39,183 nt of DNA, taken from contig JAIXZE010000296.1 in the NCBI GenBank assembly GCA_027489875.1, positions 1 to 39,183 on the forward strand, read 5' to 3'. Position 1 is the stretch's first letter; every line of letters begins with the position of its first letter. A model generated the notes under the pieces. It saw nothing but the letters and a program-made list of their open reading frames with translations. It did not search any database and had not been told where the DNA came from. A program made the position numbers and the translations under genes. This DNA comes from Verrucomicrobiales bacterium (GTDB lineage: Bacteria; Verrucomicrobiota; Verrucomicrobiia; Limisphaerales; UBA9464). Positions 23,837 to 36,300 of this stretch are shown piece after piece.

Positions 23837-26800
23837 ATGAACCAAGCGGCGTTGTGCGTGTCCTGCCATGGCGTCCTGGAGGCGGATGACGCCAACGGGC
23901 TGTGCGCCGCGTGCCTGCAACGCAGCCTCCTGTTCGGCGACCTGGACGAGGTGGAATCGCTGGGGGGCGATCTGGGCGATTACGAGATCCTGTCGGAGAT
24001 CGCGCGTGGGGGAATGGGGGTGGTGTTCAAGGCGCGTTCGCGACGTCTGAAGCGCATCGTGGCCTTGAAGCTGGTGCACGTGACGACGGCGTCGCGGGCG
24101 TCGATGCGGCAACGGTTCCTGTTCGAGGCGGAGATCGCGGCGGGACTGGATCATCCGAACATCGTTCCGGTGTACGAGTTCGGGGAATCGGATGGACGGC
24201 CGTGGTTCAGCATGAAGCTGGTGGAGGGCGGAAGCCTGGAAGCGCGCTTGGCGGAGTACGTGGTGCCTCCCGATGCCCGGGATCCGGCGCGGTGCCGTCG
24301 GGTTGCGGATTTGATGTCGACGGTGGCGCGGGCGGTGCAGTACGCGCATGACCATGGCGTGCTGCATCGGGACCTGAAGCCGTCGAACATCCTGGTCGAC
24401 GAGAGCGGCGTCCCGCATGTGACGGATTTCGGGTTGGCGAAGCGACTGGACGGCGGTGGGACGATGACGTTGCCCGAGGTCGTGTTGGGAACGCCGGCGT
24501 ACATGGCCCCCGAAGTGGCGCGGTCGGGGGCATCGGCGGCCGGGGTGCGATCGGATCTCTATAGTCTGGGGGCGGTGTTGCATCACCTGCTTTCCGGGCG
24601 GCCGCCGTTCGCGGCGAAGTCGACGCTGGAACTGATCCGCGAGGTGGCGGAATCGCGTCAGCCGACGGCCTCGAAGCTGGGGCGACACGTGGACCGCGAC
24701 CTGGCGATCATTTGTTCCAAATGCCTCGAGAATCCCGAGCAGCGTCGGTATGCGACGGCCTCGGAGCTGGCGGACGACCTGGACCGGTACCTGCGCGGCG
24801 AACCGATCCATGCGCGGGCGATCACGTGGGTGGAGCAGGCGTGGCATTGGTGCCGGATGCGGCCGGTGACGACGACGCTGGTGGGGTTCCTGATGCTGGC
24901 GTTGGGGATCGGGGCGGCGGGGATCCTTTCGCAATGGCAGCGGGCGGAGGACAACCTGCGGAAGTCGGAGGTGAGCGGATTGCTGGCGGTGGCGGCCGAG
25001 CGGAAGTCGGGGGAGAACGCGTATTTTGCGCAGATCGCGGAGGCGATGTCGGCCCGCGAGAAGGGGGATCTCGGGCGGGCGGCGCGGTTGCTGGCGATGC
25101 AGGGGTCGGGGCAGGGGCGGTTTGAGTGGCGGCTGTTGAGCTGGTTGAACCAGGGCGATTCGACGCGGCAGCGGGTGGTTCCGGGGGGCGGGGTGCGTTG
25201 CATGACGTGGGTTCCGCAACGGCAGCGGGTGGCCATGGTGGGCGAGGATCGGGTGTTGCGTTGGCTGGACCCGTTGACGGACGTGTTGGAGGAGGGCATC
25301 TCGATTCCGGCGTTGGAGGATCGCCACGCGGACGTGGTGTTGGATCGGGGGTTCCACGGGATCGGGTTCGCGCCGGATGGGCGGCACCTGTTCTGCGCGG
25401 ATGGGGACCTCTTGATGGTGCTGGAGGCGGCGACGGGAAAGGTGTTGCACACGGCGGCGGGTCGGCACATGGCGGGCTTGTGGCTGGATGACCGACGCCT
25501 GCTGCTCGGCGGGACCATCCTGTGGGGGGCAGACCGCGGCGATGCGACGGAGATCTTTGATGTCGTCAGTGGTGAGACGCGGGTGATCCCGAAGCGTCGG
25601 CACGCGCCGTTCGCGATGTCGGCGGATGGACAATGGCTGGCGTGGGTGCGGATCGGGCAAGCCGGCAGCGAAATCCAGATCCTGAAGAGCTCCGATCTGG
25701 AATCTCCCAATCCGACGATCCTGCGTACGATCTCCACGCGGGTCATGGACGCGGGGTTGCTGGCGTTCTCGGGCGATGGCCGCCACCTGATCCAGTGTCT
25801 TGGGGACACGACAGGGTTGATGGGACATCTGGAGGTGGTCTCTTTGGAAACCGGGGAGGTCATGCTCCGGCAGGCGTTCCCGGCGCAGATCCGGGGCATT
25901 GCCACGGATTCGTCGGAACCGGTGGTGGCCGTGGCGACGGATGATGCGGTGCTGCGGACGTTGCGATACGGGGAAAAGCCACCCGTCGTGCTGACGTACG
26001 ATGACGGGGCGCGTCCGGGGCTCAGCCAGCCCGTGGGGAGTGAAGGTCCGCAGGAACCTCCCGAACGTCTGTTGAGCCGGACCGCGGGAGAGGGGCGGTT
26101 CCAGTTCTTTCTCGGGCATCGGGAGCGGATCCACGATGTGCTCGCGTTGAGGGCGGGCGGGCGTTGGTTGACCGCCAGCGAGGATGGCACGCTGTCGTGG
26201 TGGCCTCGGGAGGCGGCGATCCTTGGGTCGCGGGTCTCCGGCGTGCGGACGTCCAATCCCTGGGAACACCCGACGGCATCCCGCGACGGAAGGTTCGTGC
26301 TGTACCGCGGGGAAACGGACCAATGCTGGCTCTGGGATCGGAAGACCGGTGCCCGTCACGCGTTTCCCGAGGGGACGCATGCGGTGGCGGTGATGAATGA
26401 TGGTCGTGCGGTGACGCGGCACGCGGGGACCGATGAGATCGATGTGTGGGGGCTTCCGGCCGCGGAGGGCAAGGCTCCCACGCGTCTTTGGAGGATCCGG
26501 GGAACGGAGGCGTACCCGAGATTCGGTCAGATGGTGCGGGGAGTGCTGAGCGCGGATGGCCGGAACATCGTTGGTTTGCTGCCCGGGCGTTTGTTCGTGG
26601 TGGATCTGGAGAATCGTCTGGCAGTGGGCACGGGGGATGAGCGGATGCTGCATGGCTCGAATGGTGTGAACTGCATGGATGTGTCGCCGGATTCCAGGTG
26701 GATCGCGGTGACAGGATTCATCGGACGGCGCGTGCGGTTGTATCGGGTCGACGACGTCAACTCAGGGCATGTGGCTTTGGGGAATCCGGCGGATTACGAT

Positions 26801-27157
26801 ACTGCGGTGGCCTTCCATCCGGATGGGCGGCGGTTGTTCGTGGGGAACGAGGATGGATGGGTTCGGGTGTTTGACGTGGGAACCCGACAGGAGTTGCCGG
26901 CGGAGGGGTGGCGGGCGCAGACGGGAGCGGTGACGGCGCTGGCGGTGTCAGGGGATGGAAACGTGGTGGCGACGTCGGGGGACCGGACCTTGCGGTTCTG
27001 GGAGGCGTTGCCGGGCCGCGAGCCGGGGTTGATGCGTCGGGAACGGATGCAGGTGAACGTGCCTAACGCGCGGAACTGGATGCGGTTTGGCGATGGGGAT
27101 CGGGTGCTGCTGCACTGCGCGCCCGGGCTGCCGTTGGAGGCGTGGGAGGCGCAGTGA
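23837..27157 (+). CDS. Membrane Ser/Thr protein kinase with WD40-like sensor domain
   Basis: A 1,106-residue Hanks-type kinase. A small zinc ribbon begins it (C7, C10, C23, C26). The kinase domain spans about 50-325: glycine loop IARGGMGVVFKA (55-66), catalytic lysine K78 (VALKLV), HRDLKPSN (177-184, D179), DFG (197-199) and GTPAYMAPE (218-226). All key residues are present, so it should be active. One membrane segment follows at about 344-364 (TTLVGFLMLALGIGAAGIL). The rest is WD40/beta-propeller-like (FAPDGRHLF, MSADGQWLA, VSPDSRWIAV, FHPDGRRLFVGNEDGW), probably outside the cytoplasm. I chose ATG 23837 over GTG 23828 because GGAAGTGGGAG precedes it. Probably operonic with the ECF sigma gene. 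Confidence 0.92.
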   Translation: MNQAALCVSCHGVLEADDANGLCAACLQRSLLFGDLDEVESLGGDLGDYEILSEIARGGMGVVFKARSRRLKRIVALKLVHVTTASRASMRQRFLFEAEIAAGLDHPNIVPVYEFGESDGRPWFSMKLVEGGSLEARLAEYVVPPDARDPARCRRVADLMSTVARAVQYAHDHGVLHRDLKPSNILVDESGVPHVTDFGLAKRLDGGGTMTLPEVVLGTPAYMAPEVARSGASAAGVRSDLYSLGAVLHHLLSGRPPFAAKSTLELIREVAESRQPTASKLGRHVDRDLAIICSKCLENPEQRRYATASELADDLDRYLRGEPIHARAITWVEQAWHWCRMRPVTTTLVGFLMLALGIGAAGILSQWQRAEDNLRKSEVSGLLAVAAERKSGENAYFAQIAEAMSAREKGDLGRAARLLAMQGSGQGRFEWRLLSWLNQGDSTRQRVVPGGGVRCMTWVPQRQRVAMVGEDRVLRWLDPLTDVLEEGISIPALEDRHADVVLDRGFHGIGFAPDGRHLFCADGDLLMVLEAATGKVLHTAAGRHMAGLWLDDRRLLLGGTILWGADRGDATEIFDVVSGETRVIPKRRHAPFAMSADGQWLAWVRIGQAGSEIQILKSSDLESPNPTILRTISTRVMDAGLLAFSGDGRHLIQCLGDTTGLMGHLEVVSLETGEVMLRQAFPAQIRGIATDSSEPVVAVATDDAVLRTLRYGEKPPVVLTYDDGARPGLSQPVGSEGPQEPPERLLSRTAGEGRFQFFLGHRERIHDVLALRAGGRWLTASEDGTLSWWPREAAILGSRVSGVRTSNPWEHPTASRDGRFVLYRGETDQCWLWDRKTGARHAFPEGTHAVAVMNDGRAVTRHAGTDEIDVWGLPAAEGKAPTRLWRIRGTEAYPRFGQMVRGVLSADGRNIVGLLPGRLFVVDLENRLAVGTGDERMLHGSNGVNCMDVSPDSRWIAVTGFIGRRVRLYRVDDVNSGHVALGNPADYDTAVAFHPDGRRLFVGNEDGWVRVFDVGTRQELPAEGWRAQTGAVTALAVSGDGNVVATSGDRTLRFWEALPGREPGLMRRERMQVNVPNARNWMRFGDGDRVLLHCAPGLPLEAWEAQ

Positions 27158-27178
27158 GGGGCGTGGGGGAGGGGGGAG

Positions 27179-27238
27179 TTGCCAGTTCCCAGTTTCCAGA
27201 TCCCAGTTTCCCGCCGGGTGGGGCACCCGGCCTACAAT
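27179..27238. repeat. GCCGGGTG/CACCCGGC hairpin element, third copy
   Basis: GCCGGGTGGGGCACCCGGC at 27213-27231 (8-bp perfect stem, GGG loop), preceded by AGTTGCCAGTTCCCAG and CCAGATCCCAG and followed by CTACAATGG. It has the same arrangement as the pair at 15421-15517. It lies just downstream of the kinase stop codon and could terminate that transcript. Confidence 0.65.
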
Positions 27239-27391
27239 GGGGGGCGACCACAGCCTCCTGATGTCGACTGCTAAGATTGTGGCGAATTACCTAAAAAAAG
27301 TTGTGGATCCGTGTAACGCGGGGGGTGGGGTGTTGTAGGACATGCTCGGAGGTTTCCCGTCCGTTCGGTTGGAGGGGCTGCCTTTTCCTGC

Positions 27392-30300
27392 ATGATGAAC
27401 AAGAGACGTCTTCTCGCCCTTTCGGTTGTCGGTGTGGCGGTCTGGATCGCGGTGGTGGTGCTGCGTCGGGGTGGCCCCGCCGCGGTGCCGCCGGCGATTG
27501 AAACCGCAACGGTGGGGGCGGTGGCCCCGGCGGGCCCGGCGAGTGCAACGCCGGTGCCCGCAGTTGTGGTGCGGGGGGCAGACCCGGAGGCCTCGATGCG
27601 GGTGGGCCTGGACGGGTTCCGCAAGTGGGCCGAGCAATGGGAGCAGGCGGATGAGGCGGCCCGGGCGACGATGATCGGGGAAGGGCGCGTGCTGGCGGAG
27701 GCGCGTCGCGAGACGATGAAGGGCCTGATCCGGCAGGACCCACAGCGGGCGATCGAAGAGGCGTTGCCGTACAAGTTCCGGAAGGCGTTGCCGCTGGAAC
27801 TGGCGAGCCTGATCGAGCATCCGGTGCGCGGGGTGGGTGACTACCGCGTTCTCGGGGTCGCGTGGGAGAATAGGGAGGCGCAAGGGGCCCCGGTTCGACG
27901 GGTGACCGAGGTGAATGGTCGCTACTACGAAACACACGTGTACGGCGATCGGGAGCGGTCGGTGACTTCGGCCAATGTGCGGGTGCTGGGGGTGGGCCTG
28001 GATGAGGGGTTGGACGGTGGCGTGATGGCGCTTCGGGATTCTGCGTTTGAGAAGCTTTCGAAGGAGGAAGCGGCGGACGTCCGGAATGAATTGGCGAAGG
28101 CAGGCAAGGACGACCCGACGTGCAGCGTGTCGGGAGAGAAGGCGGTCATCGAAGAAGAGGCCGTGGTGGTGACCACGGGAGCGGATTATCACTTCCTCTG
28201 CCGTGGCGGACATATCGAGCAGTGGGCCTCGGGTGAACCGATGGTTTCAGCGATGGGTGGCGCCGGATCGAGCGGTGGATTCTCGACGGTGGTGCCGGCG
28301 ACGAAGGCGCAGGGGAACAAGCGGTTGCTGGCGATCCGGCTCCGATTCCCGGAACAGGCAGCGACGTATGAGCCGGCCACGGATGCGGTGATGCAGGCGC
28401 AGTTGCAGCGCGTGGTGGATGACTTTGCCGCGTGGAGTTATGGGCGGTTGCACATGGGCTATGCCTTCACACCGACGCTGCTGACGCCGCGTACGGAGGC
28501 GGAGTACGCCGCGAGCGCGGCGCCCGAAGACCTCCTCTTCAAGGACATGCTGCTGGTGGCTGCGGCCCTGGAAGTCGGGGGGACAAAGCCGTACGTCTCG
28601 ACGGACTTCGACTTCCTGTCGCTGTTCTTCAATTCATCGCGATTCGGGACGGGATACTGCGGCCTGGCGGAAGTGGGTGGGATTCGTTCGTGGATGCGTT
28701 GCGTGCAGGCGAGCGTCCTTGCCCACGAGTGGGGGCACAACTTTGGGTTGTGGCACGCGAACCAGTGGGAGCCCACCACCGACTCTCCGATCGGTCCGGG
28801 CATCCATCGCGAGTATGGCGGGCGTTACTCGACCATGCACGCGTGGTTCCCGTTTGATGGACCTGCGGCACCTCCGTTCAACACGGCAGAGCGCTGGACC
28901 CTGGGATGGCTACGGACGAATGAAGTCAAGGTCACGCGGACGAACGGCACCTACCGGATCTACAACGCGGATGTTCCTGCGCCCGTCCCGGGCCGGAGTT
29001 ACAGCCTTCGCCTTCCGAAGGACCACCGCTGGTACGCGCTGGAGTTCCGGCCGAACTTCCGACCCCACGGCGGCCGGGAGTTCCACACCGATCACGGTGT
29101 TGTCGTGATGTGGCATTACAACAGCGTCCAGTTCACCTCGGGCAATTCGCTGGGTACCCAGACCCTGGACATGCACCCGATGACCTTGGGAACGGGCATG
29201 CCGGCGACGGAGGATTCGCCGCTCCTCATTGGCCGGACGTTCAGGGATGAGGTGACTGGCATGCACGTGACCGCGGTTGGGCAGGGAGGGGTCTTCCCGG
29301 ATGACTATATCGAGGTTGAGGTCCGGTACGAGACCTCGGGCGGGAACTCGTCGCCACTGGCATTGGTTTCGTCGACGCCTTCGATCGCGTCGGTGAACCA
29401 ATCGGTGCAACTGGCGGTGACGGCAACGGATCCCGATGGGGACATCCTTTCGTATGGCTGGGATTTCGGGGACGGCACGTATTCGACGAACGACTTGCCG
29501 AGCCAGGTCAAGGCGTGGAAGTCGGCGGGCCACTATCCGGTCCGGGTGGAGGTGAGTGATCGTCGTGGGGGACGCGTCTTCGTGCAGACGGTCGTGCAGG
29601 TGGGCACGCCGACGTTGCCGACGATCGCCGGCCGGGTGCTGACGGCGGAAGGTGCGCCGCTGGTTGGAGCATTGGTTCACGCGGGGCCCGGAAAGGTGGC
29701 CTATACGGCGGCGGACGGACGTTATCTGTTGGCTGGAATGCCGGTGGGATCCCATGCGGTGGTGGCCAGCCTGGCAGGCTGGAACATCACGGCGGTGTCG
29801 AGCGGGGCAACGGACCTGCCGCCTTCCGCGACGGGCGTCGACTTCCGGGCGGTTCCAATCGTCCTGCGAGGACTCACGGTGGAGCGGTGGCTCGACATAC
29901 CGGGGACCACGGTGACGTCATTGACGAGCAACGTACGGTACCCGGGTACGCCCGATCAGACGTTTGTCCTTTCGGAGGGAACGGAGCCGGCGGGCGGTAT
30001 CGGCGACAACTACGGGCAACGGATGCGGGGTTGGTTCCTGCCGCCGCTCACCGGTCCGTATACGTTTTATGTCGCCAGCGATGATTCCTCGGAGCTTTGG
30101 CTGAGCACGGACGAGACTCCGGCGAATCTGCGTCAGTTGGCGGCGGTGCCGGCGTGGACGCCCTACCGCGACTGGACCTGGTATCCCTCGCAGCGATCGG
30201 CTCCTGTGAACCTTACAGCGGGGCAGCGCTACCACCTCCAGGTGCTGCACAAGGAGGGGTCGGGAGGCGACCATGTCAGCGTGGGATTGGATATGCCCGA

Positions 30301-33300
30301 TGGAACCAGCCAGAGGCCGATGCGGGTCGAGTTGGTGGAGCCGATGCCCGTTCCGGGGTTGCCGCCGGCGAGTGTGGCGGTGACTGTGGTGGCGACGGAT
30401 TCGACGGCGTCCGAGGCGGGCGATGCGGGCGAATTCACCTTCACACGCACGGGTTCCACGACAGCACCCTTGACGGTGTTCTTCGTGGTTTCTGGAACGG
30501 CGACGGCCGGTTTGGATTATACCTCGACGGGATTGCAGGTGACCATTCCGGCGGGCAGCGCGAGCAAGACGCTTGCGATCCAGCCCTTGGCGGACTCCCT
30601 CTCCGAATCGCTGGAGACCGTCCAGGTGAACGTCATGCCCACGGCGAACTATCGCGCCGGGAACCCGTACGAGGCCGTGGTGCGGATCGAGGACGATGGC
30701 CCGGCGCAGGTCAGCGTGGTGGCCTCCGATCCATCGGCGGACGAGAGCGGGATCAATCCCGGAGCGTTCAGATTCCTTCGGGTGGGCTCGGTGGCGAGCG
30801 CGTTGACGGTGAGTTTCACGGTGAGCGGTACGGCGACGCCGGAATCGGATTTCCGGGCACTTCCCGCAACCGTGGTCATCCCGGCGGGCGAAGAGTCGGT
30901 GACCGTGCCGCTGGTGCCGGTGGGGGATGATTTGATCGAAGTGGCCGAGACGGTGATCGTGACCCTCGCGTCGGGTGGGTACACGATCGCATCTCCGAGC
31001 GGGGCGACGGTGACGATCGAACTGGACCGTGGGCTGGGTCGCGGCGTGCTTCGGGAGTGGTTTGATGGGTTGGCGGGCGGGACCCTGGAGCACCTGCTGA
31101 ATGATCCACGCTATCCCTTCCAGCCGACCGGCCGGGAGGTTGTGAACACGGCTTTCCAGTCCGGCATGCACCGGACGGAGCGGTTCGGTGAACGCTGGCG
31201 TGCGATCTTCACGGCAGCGGCGGCTGGGCAGTACCGGTTCTATATCGGTGCGGATGATGAGGCGGATCTGTGGCTTTCGAAGGATCCGAGCGGTGTTGGT
31301 GCGGAGCGCGTGGCTTGGGTGACACGGGCGGTTGGGTTTGGCCGCTGGGACAGCGGTCCATTTCAGGCGAGCTCGGGGATCCAGCTGGAGAAGGGGCAGC
31401 GGGTTTACCTGGAAGCGCGCTGGGTTGAAAACACCGGCGGCGACTTCCTTTCGGTGGGCGTGCAGCATCCGAATGGTTTGATGGAACGACCGATCCCGGC
31501 GCACCGGCTGGATCCGGTCACGCCGAGCGTGACGCCGACGGAACCCTGGGCGTCGGTGGCTGTCGGTGGCGGAACGCCGGTCGGAAGCTCGGGAATCTCG
31601 GAGCTCCCCGTTCCGGTGGAACCGCTCCATCGTTGGAAACTGGATGGCACGGGTGGTGCGGCGGTGCCTGCGGGCACGCTGCTGACGGACAGCATCGGTG
31701 GCATGAGCGCGGTGCTGCGTGGTGCCGGAGCGCGCTTCACTCCGGACGGCAAGGGGCTGGACCTGCCGGGTGGAAACCCGCTGGTGGCGGCGTACATCGA
31801 TCTTCCGAACGGTGTGGTGAGCGGCGCGTCCCGGGGAACCAAGAACCGCGCGGTGACTTTGGAAGGTTGGTTCACCCTGCAGACGCTTTCGTTGTCCCCG
31901 TCTGACCTCGTTGCGGCTGGCTTGTCGGCCGTGGGTGAAGTCGCGGATTCCGGAGTCGAATCTCTCCGCTTCGTCGAGGCCCTCAGCCTGCAGGCATCCG
32001 ACTGGGCTCCCAACAACCAGAGGCAGAGCCTGACGCGGTTCGACTCCAAACGGATGGCGGACCGTCAGATCGCTTCGGTGGGTACGGGGTTGCCGCTGGG
32101 CGAGAGGGTCCAGATCGCGATGGTCTACGATCCAGCGACGTCACGGTGGACCTACTATCGGAATGGTCAGGCGCTGGCGTCGGTTCTGGATCCCCTGGGT
32201 CCGGGAGAGCTGAACGATGTGAACGTCTGGCTGGGCCGTTGCATGGAGGACTCACAGGTCAATGTGGATGCCATCTTCCATGAGTTCCGGATCTACGATC
32301 AGGCACTGACGCCGGCCCAGCTCCGGGGCAACCTGCTTGCCGGACCGGATCAGGTGGGTTTGTCGGGGACGGGTACCTTCTCGCTGCTGGGCAGTGGGAG
32401 GATTTCCACAAACGGTGTTTCCGATCGGTTTCACTTCGAGGCCCAATCGCTGGTGGGATCGACCGATTTCCGGGTGAAGGTTGAGTTCCTCGCGGGCGGG
32501 GATCCTTCGGGGACCGCGGGGCTCATGATCCGCGCGAACGATGGGTCGGATTCGCCGCACGCATCGATTGGTGTCTCTCCGGATGGCACGGCGCGGTTTA
32601 CGGCGCGGGTCAACGCGGGAGGAGCGGCGACGACGGTGACCCGAACGGGAGGCACCGGAGCGCAGTGGCTGCGGCTGGTGCGGGGGGGCGAGTCGATCCA
32701 GGGATACGTCTCGGCCGACGGAACGGCGTGGGCCCTGGTGGGCTCGGCGAATGGATTGATGCGGAGCGACAGCGTGGGTGAGGAGGCCCCGGTGCTCGTG
32801 GGCATGACGGCGGCGGGACCGACGCCAAACGCAGGTGCGTACGCGCTGTTCAGCAATGTGACCCTGGCGCGCAGCCCGAGGCTGGCCACCTACCTGCCTC
32901 GGACGATCGGAACCCGTTCGGCGACGTTGCGCGGAACCGTGACGCCGAACGGCAGCCCGATGAAGGCGTTCTTCGAATACGGACTGACGACGGCCTACGG
33001 GATGCGGAGCCCGACCAATGGTATGGGCGACGGATTCAAGCCCGTGGAACTGAACATCCCGGTCACCGGGTTGGCACCGCACACCGTCCATCATGTCCGA
33101 TTGGTGGTTGAAGGCCCGAATGGCCTGGCCGCGGGCGAGGATGTCGAGTTCACGACGCTCAATTCCACACCGGTGGCGGTGAATGATGTTCCGGCGCCGT
33201 TGACCACGTCGGGCACGACGACGATCAGCGTGTTGCTGAATGACACGGATGCGGACGGGGATGCGCTCCGGATCCAATCGGTGACCCAGGCGGCGCATGG

Positions 33301-36300
33301 CGTCGTGGCGATTGCCGCGGGCAACACCCGGGTGACGTACAACCCGGCGGATTCCTACGTCGGGCCCGACAGCTTTACCTACACGGTAACGGACAATGCG
33401 GGTGGCACGGCGGTCGGTACCGTGCAGGTGCAGGTGCCGGATACGCAGGCCCCGGTGGTGACGGGTAGCTTCGCCCCCCTGGCCTTGCGGACTGGGCCGG
33501 CAGGGACGGTGACGGTTCCGAACTATCTCGGGCAGGCGACGGTGACGGACAACGTCGGCGTCGTGGCTTCGTCGCAGACGCCGGTTGCGGGTACGCCTGT
33601 TGGCATCGGGCCGGTCGTGGTCCGGTTGCGCGCTGCGGACGCAGTGGGCCTCGTGACGGAGCTCGTGGTGAATGCGGTGGTCGAGGACGGCACATTGCCG
33701 GTGATCACCTCTTGCCCGTCCGCCCGGACCTTGGGCACTGGCTCGGCCGCGTTGCCCGATCTGACGGGTGAGTTGGTGGCGACCGACAACATCGGAATCA
33801 CCGCGCGCACGCAGTCGCCTGCGGCCGGGACGGTGCTCGATGCGGGCAGCCACTCTGTGTTGCTGACTGTCCGGGATGCTGCCGGAAACGAGGCAACGTG
33901 CAGCCTCGTCGTCACGGTGAATCCTGTGATCCAGCCGGTGATCGCGTTCTGCCGGACGAACATCGTGTTCGATGCGGATGCGTTGTGCCGGGCGCTGATG
34001 CCGGATGTCACGACGCCGGACTACATTGTCGCAACGGGTGAAGGCGGACCTTTCGTCCTCGCGCAGAGCCTTGCGGTCGGGACCGAGCTTCAGCTGGGAA
34101 CGGCCTACACGAACGTCACGACGGTGACGGGTGGCGCGGGCGGCGTCGCGCATTGCACGAACGTGATCGTCCTGCGCGATGTCTTGCCGCCGACGATCGC
34201 CGCGTGCCCGGCGGACCAGACCGTTCAGGTGGCCGCGGGCGTGCAGTCGGCGGTGCCGGACCTGGTGACGGGTTGGGTGGCGACCGATTGCAATGGACCC
34301 GTGCAGAAGACGCAGTCGCCAGCGGCCGGGACCCTGGTGGGAATCGGTGCCCATGTGATCACGCTTACGGCGGTGGATGCCGGTGGCAACAGCCGTTCGT
34401 GCACGGCCAACTTCATCGTCGAGGAACTCGCGGTGGCGGCTCCGGAGATTGCCGTCCTGGGCAATGCGACGGGCATCTCGGATGGCGATGGCTCGCCAGA
34501 ACCTGCGGACCATACGGACATGGGTTCCACGCTCGTTACCGGAGGGACGGTGGCGAGAACCTTCACGATCCAGAACACGGGCAATGCCGCGTTGAACGTG
34601 GCGTCGATCGGCGTGACGGGGACGCATTCGGCGGAGTTCGCCGTGTCCGGCGTGACCTTGCCGGCGGTGGTGGCTCCGGCGGGAACCCTGACCTTCGTTG
34701 TCACGTTTGACCCCGCGGGCGGCGGTCTGCGGGCAGGGGCCGTGACGATCGCCAACGATGATCCGGATGAAGCGCCGTTCGACTTCGCTGTGCGCGGCGT
34801 GGGCATCGAGGCGGCGAGCGTTGCGGTTCTGGCGGCGACGGATGCCGTCGGACCGCTCGCGACGCTGAACGGAACGGTCAACGGACGGGATCTTTCGACG
34901 ACCGTGACCTTCGAGTACGGCACCACGACGGACTACGGCACGACCGTGGCCGCGACTCCGGGGACCGTGAATGGCGCACAACCGACCGCGGTGAGCGCAT
35001 CGCTGACCGGGTTGGTCCCGGGCCAGCTCTATAACTTCCGGATCGTGGCGGTGAACGCGAACGGCACGACCCGCAGCGAGAATGCGACCTTTGCGACGAC
35101 GGTTCCGCCGCCCAACCAGAATCCGACGATCGCGGCAGCGGTGGGTTCGGTGACGGTGGCCGAGGGAGCCGTGGCATCGAACAGCGGAACCTTCGCGGAT
35201 GCGGACAACGAGGCGGTGACGCTGACGGCGACCCTGGGAACGGTGGTTCCCGGCGCGGGCGGCACGTGGACGTGGTCGTACCCGACGACGGATGGTCCGG
35301 ACAACGGGGCGACGGTGCGCATCACGGCGACGGACGCGCGAGGCGGGCAGGGAAATGTGGATTTCACGCTCGTGGTGAACAACGCGGTGCCCGTCCTTGC
35401 CGGCGGTTCGACGGTAACGGTGAACGAAGGTCAGGTGGCGGCGAACAACGGCACCTGGGCGGACGCCGGTGCTGACACGGTCACCCTGACGGCGTCAGCG
35501 GGAACCGTGGTGAAGAACGCGAACGGGACCTGGTCCTGGTCGCTGACGACGACGGATGGCCCGGACAACAGCCAGACCGTGACCATCACGGGCACGGACA
35601 GCGACGGCGCGGTGGGCACGACGACCTTCGCCCTGGTGGTGAACAATCTCCCTCCGGTCCTGACGAATGCCGGCAACCAGCTTGTGAACTCCGGTGCGGT
35701 GGCGTCGAACACGGGCACGTGGTCCGACCTGCCGACGGATACCGTCGCGCTGACGGCCTCGATCGGATCGGTGACGCAGAATGTCAACGGGACCTGGAGC
35801 TGGTCCGTCGACACGACCGGATTGCCCAGCCAGCAGGTGACCATCACGGGTACGGACAGCGATGGTCTGGCGGGGACGACGAGCTTCAACCTCACGGTGG
35901 AATCGCCGGTTGGTGCGACCTTTGTCTGGAATGCGGCGGCGAACGGTGCGAACTGGTCGACGCCGGCGAGTTGGACGATCACGTCCGGTACGGATGCGGA
36001 CGGCATTCCCGATGCGAACGACGACCTGGTCTTCAATGGGACCCGCACGACAGCGTCGACGGTTGGCGGTGCCTTCACCATCCGGTCGCTGAACGTGCAG
36101 GCCGGCTACACGGGCTTGATCACGCTGGGTGGGAACACCCTGACCGTCTCGGGTGGCGTGACGGTGGCGAGTGCGACGCAGTTTCAGGCCTTCAGCGGCA
36201 TCCTGCGGTTCTCGGGTTCGCAGACGGTGAGTTTGCCGGCAACATTGGCCACCGTGGTGGTGGATGCGGGTACGGTGGTGTCGTTGGCTTCGGATCTGGA

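Noticed and set aside
23324..26653. A 1,109-codon open frame antisense to the kinase gene
   Set aside because: It mirrors the GC-rich codon pattern of the kinase gene. Its product is rich in Arg, His and Pro with no domain, and the plus-strand kinase has all its catalytic motifs.
32252..34981. A 909-codon open frame antisense to the giant gene, plus several shorter ones to 38863
   Set aside because: The plus frame is continuous with recognisable domains. The antisense products are Arg/His-rich and follow the repeats in mirror image.
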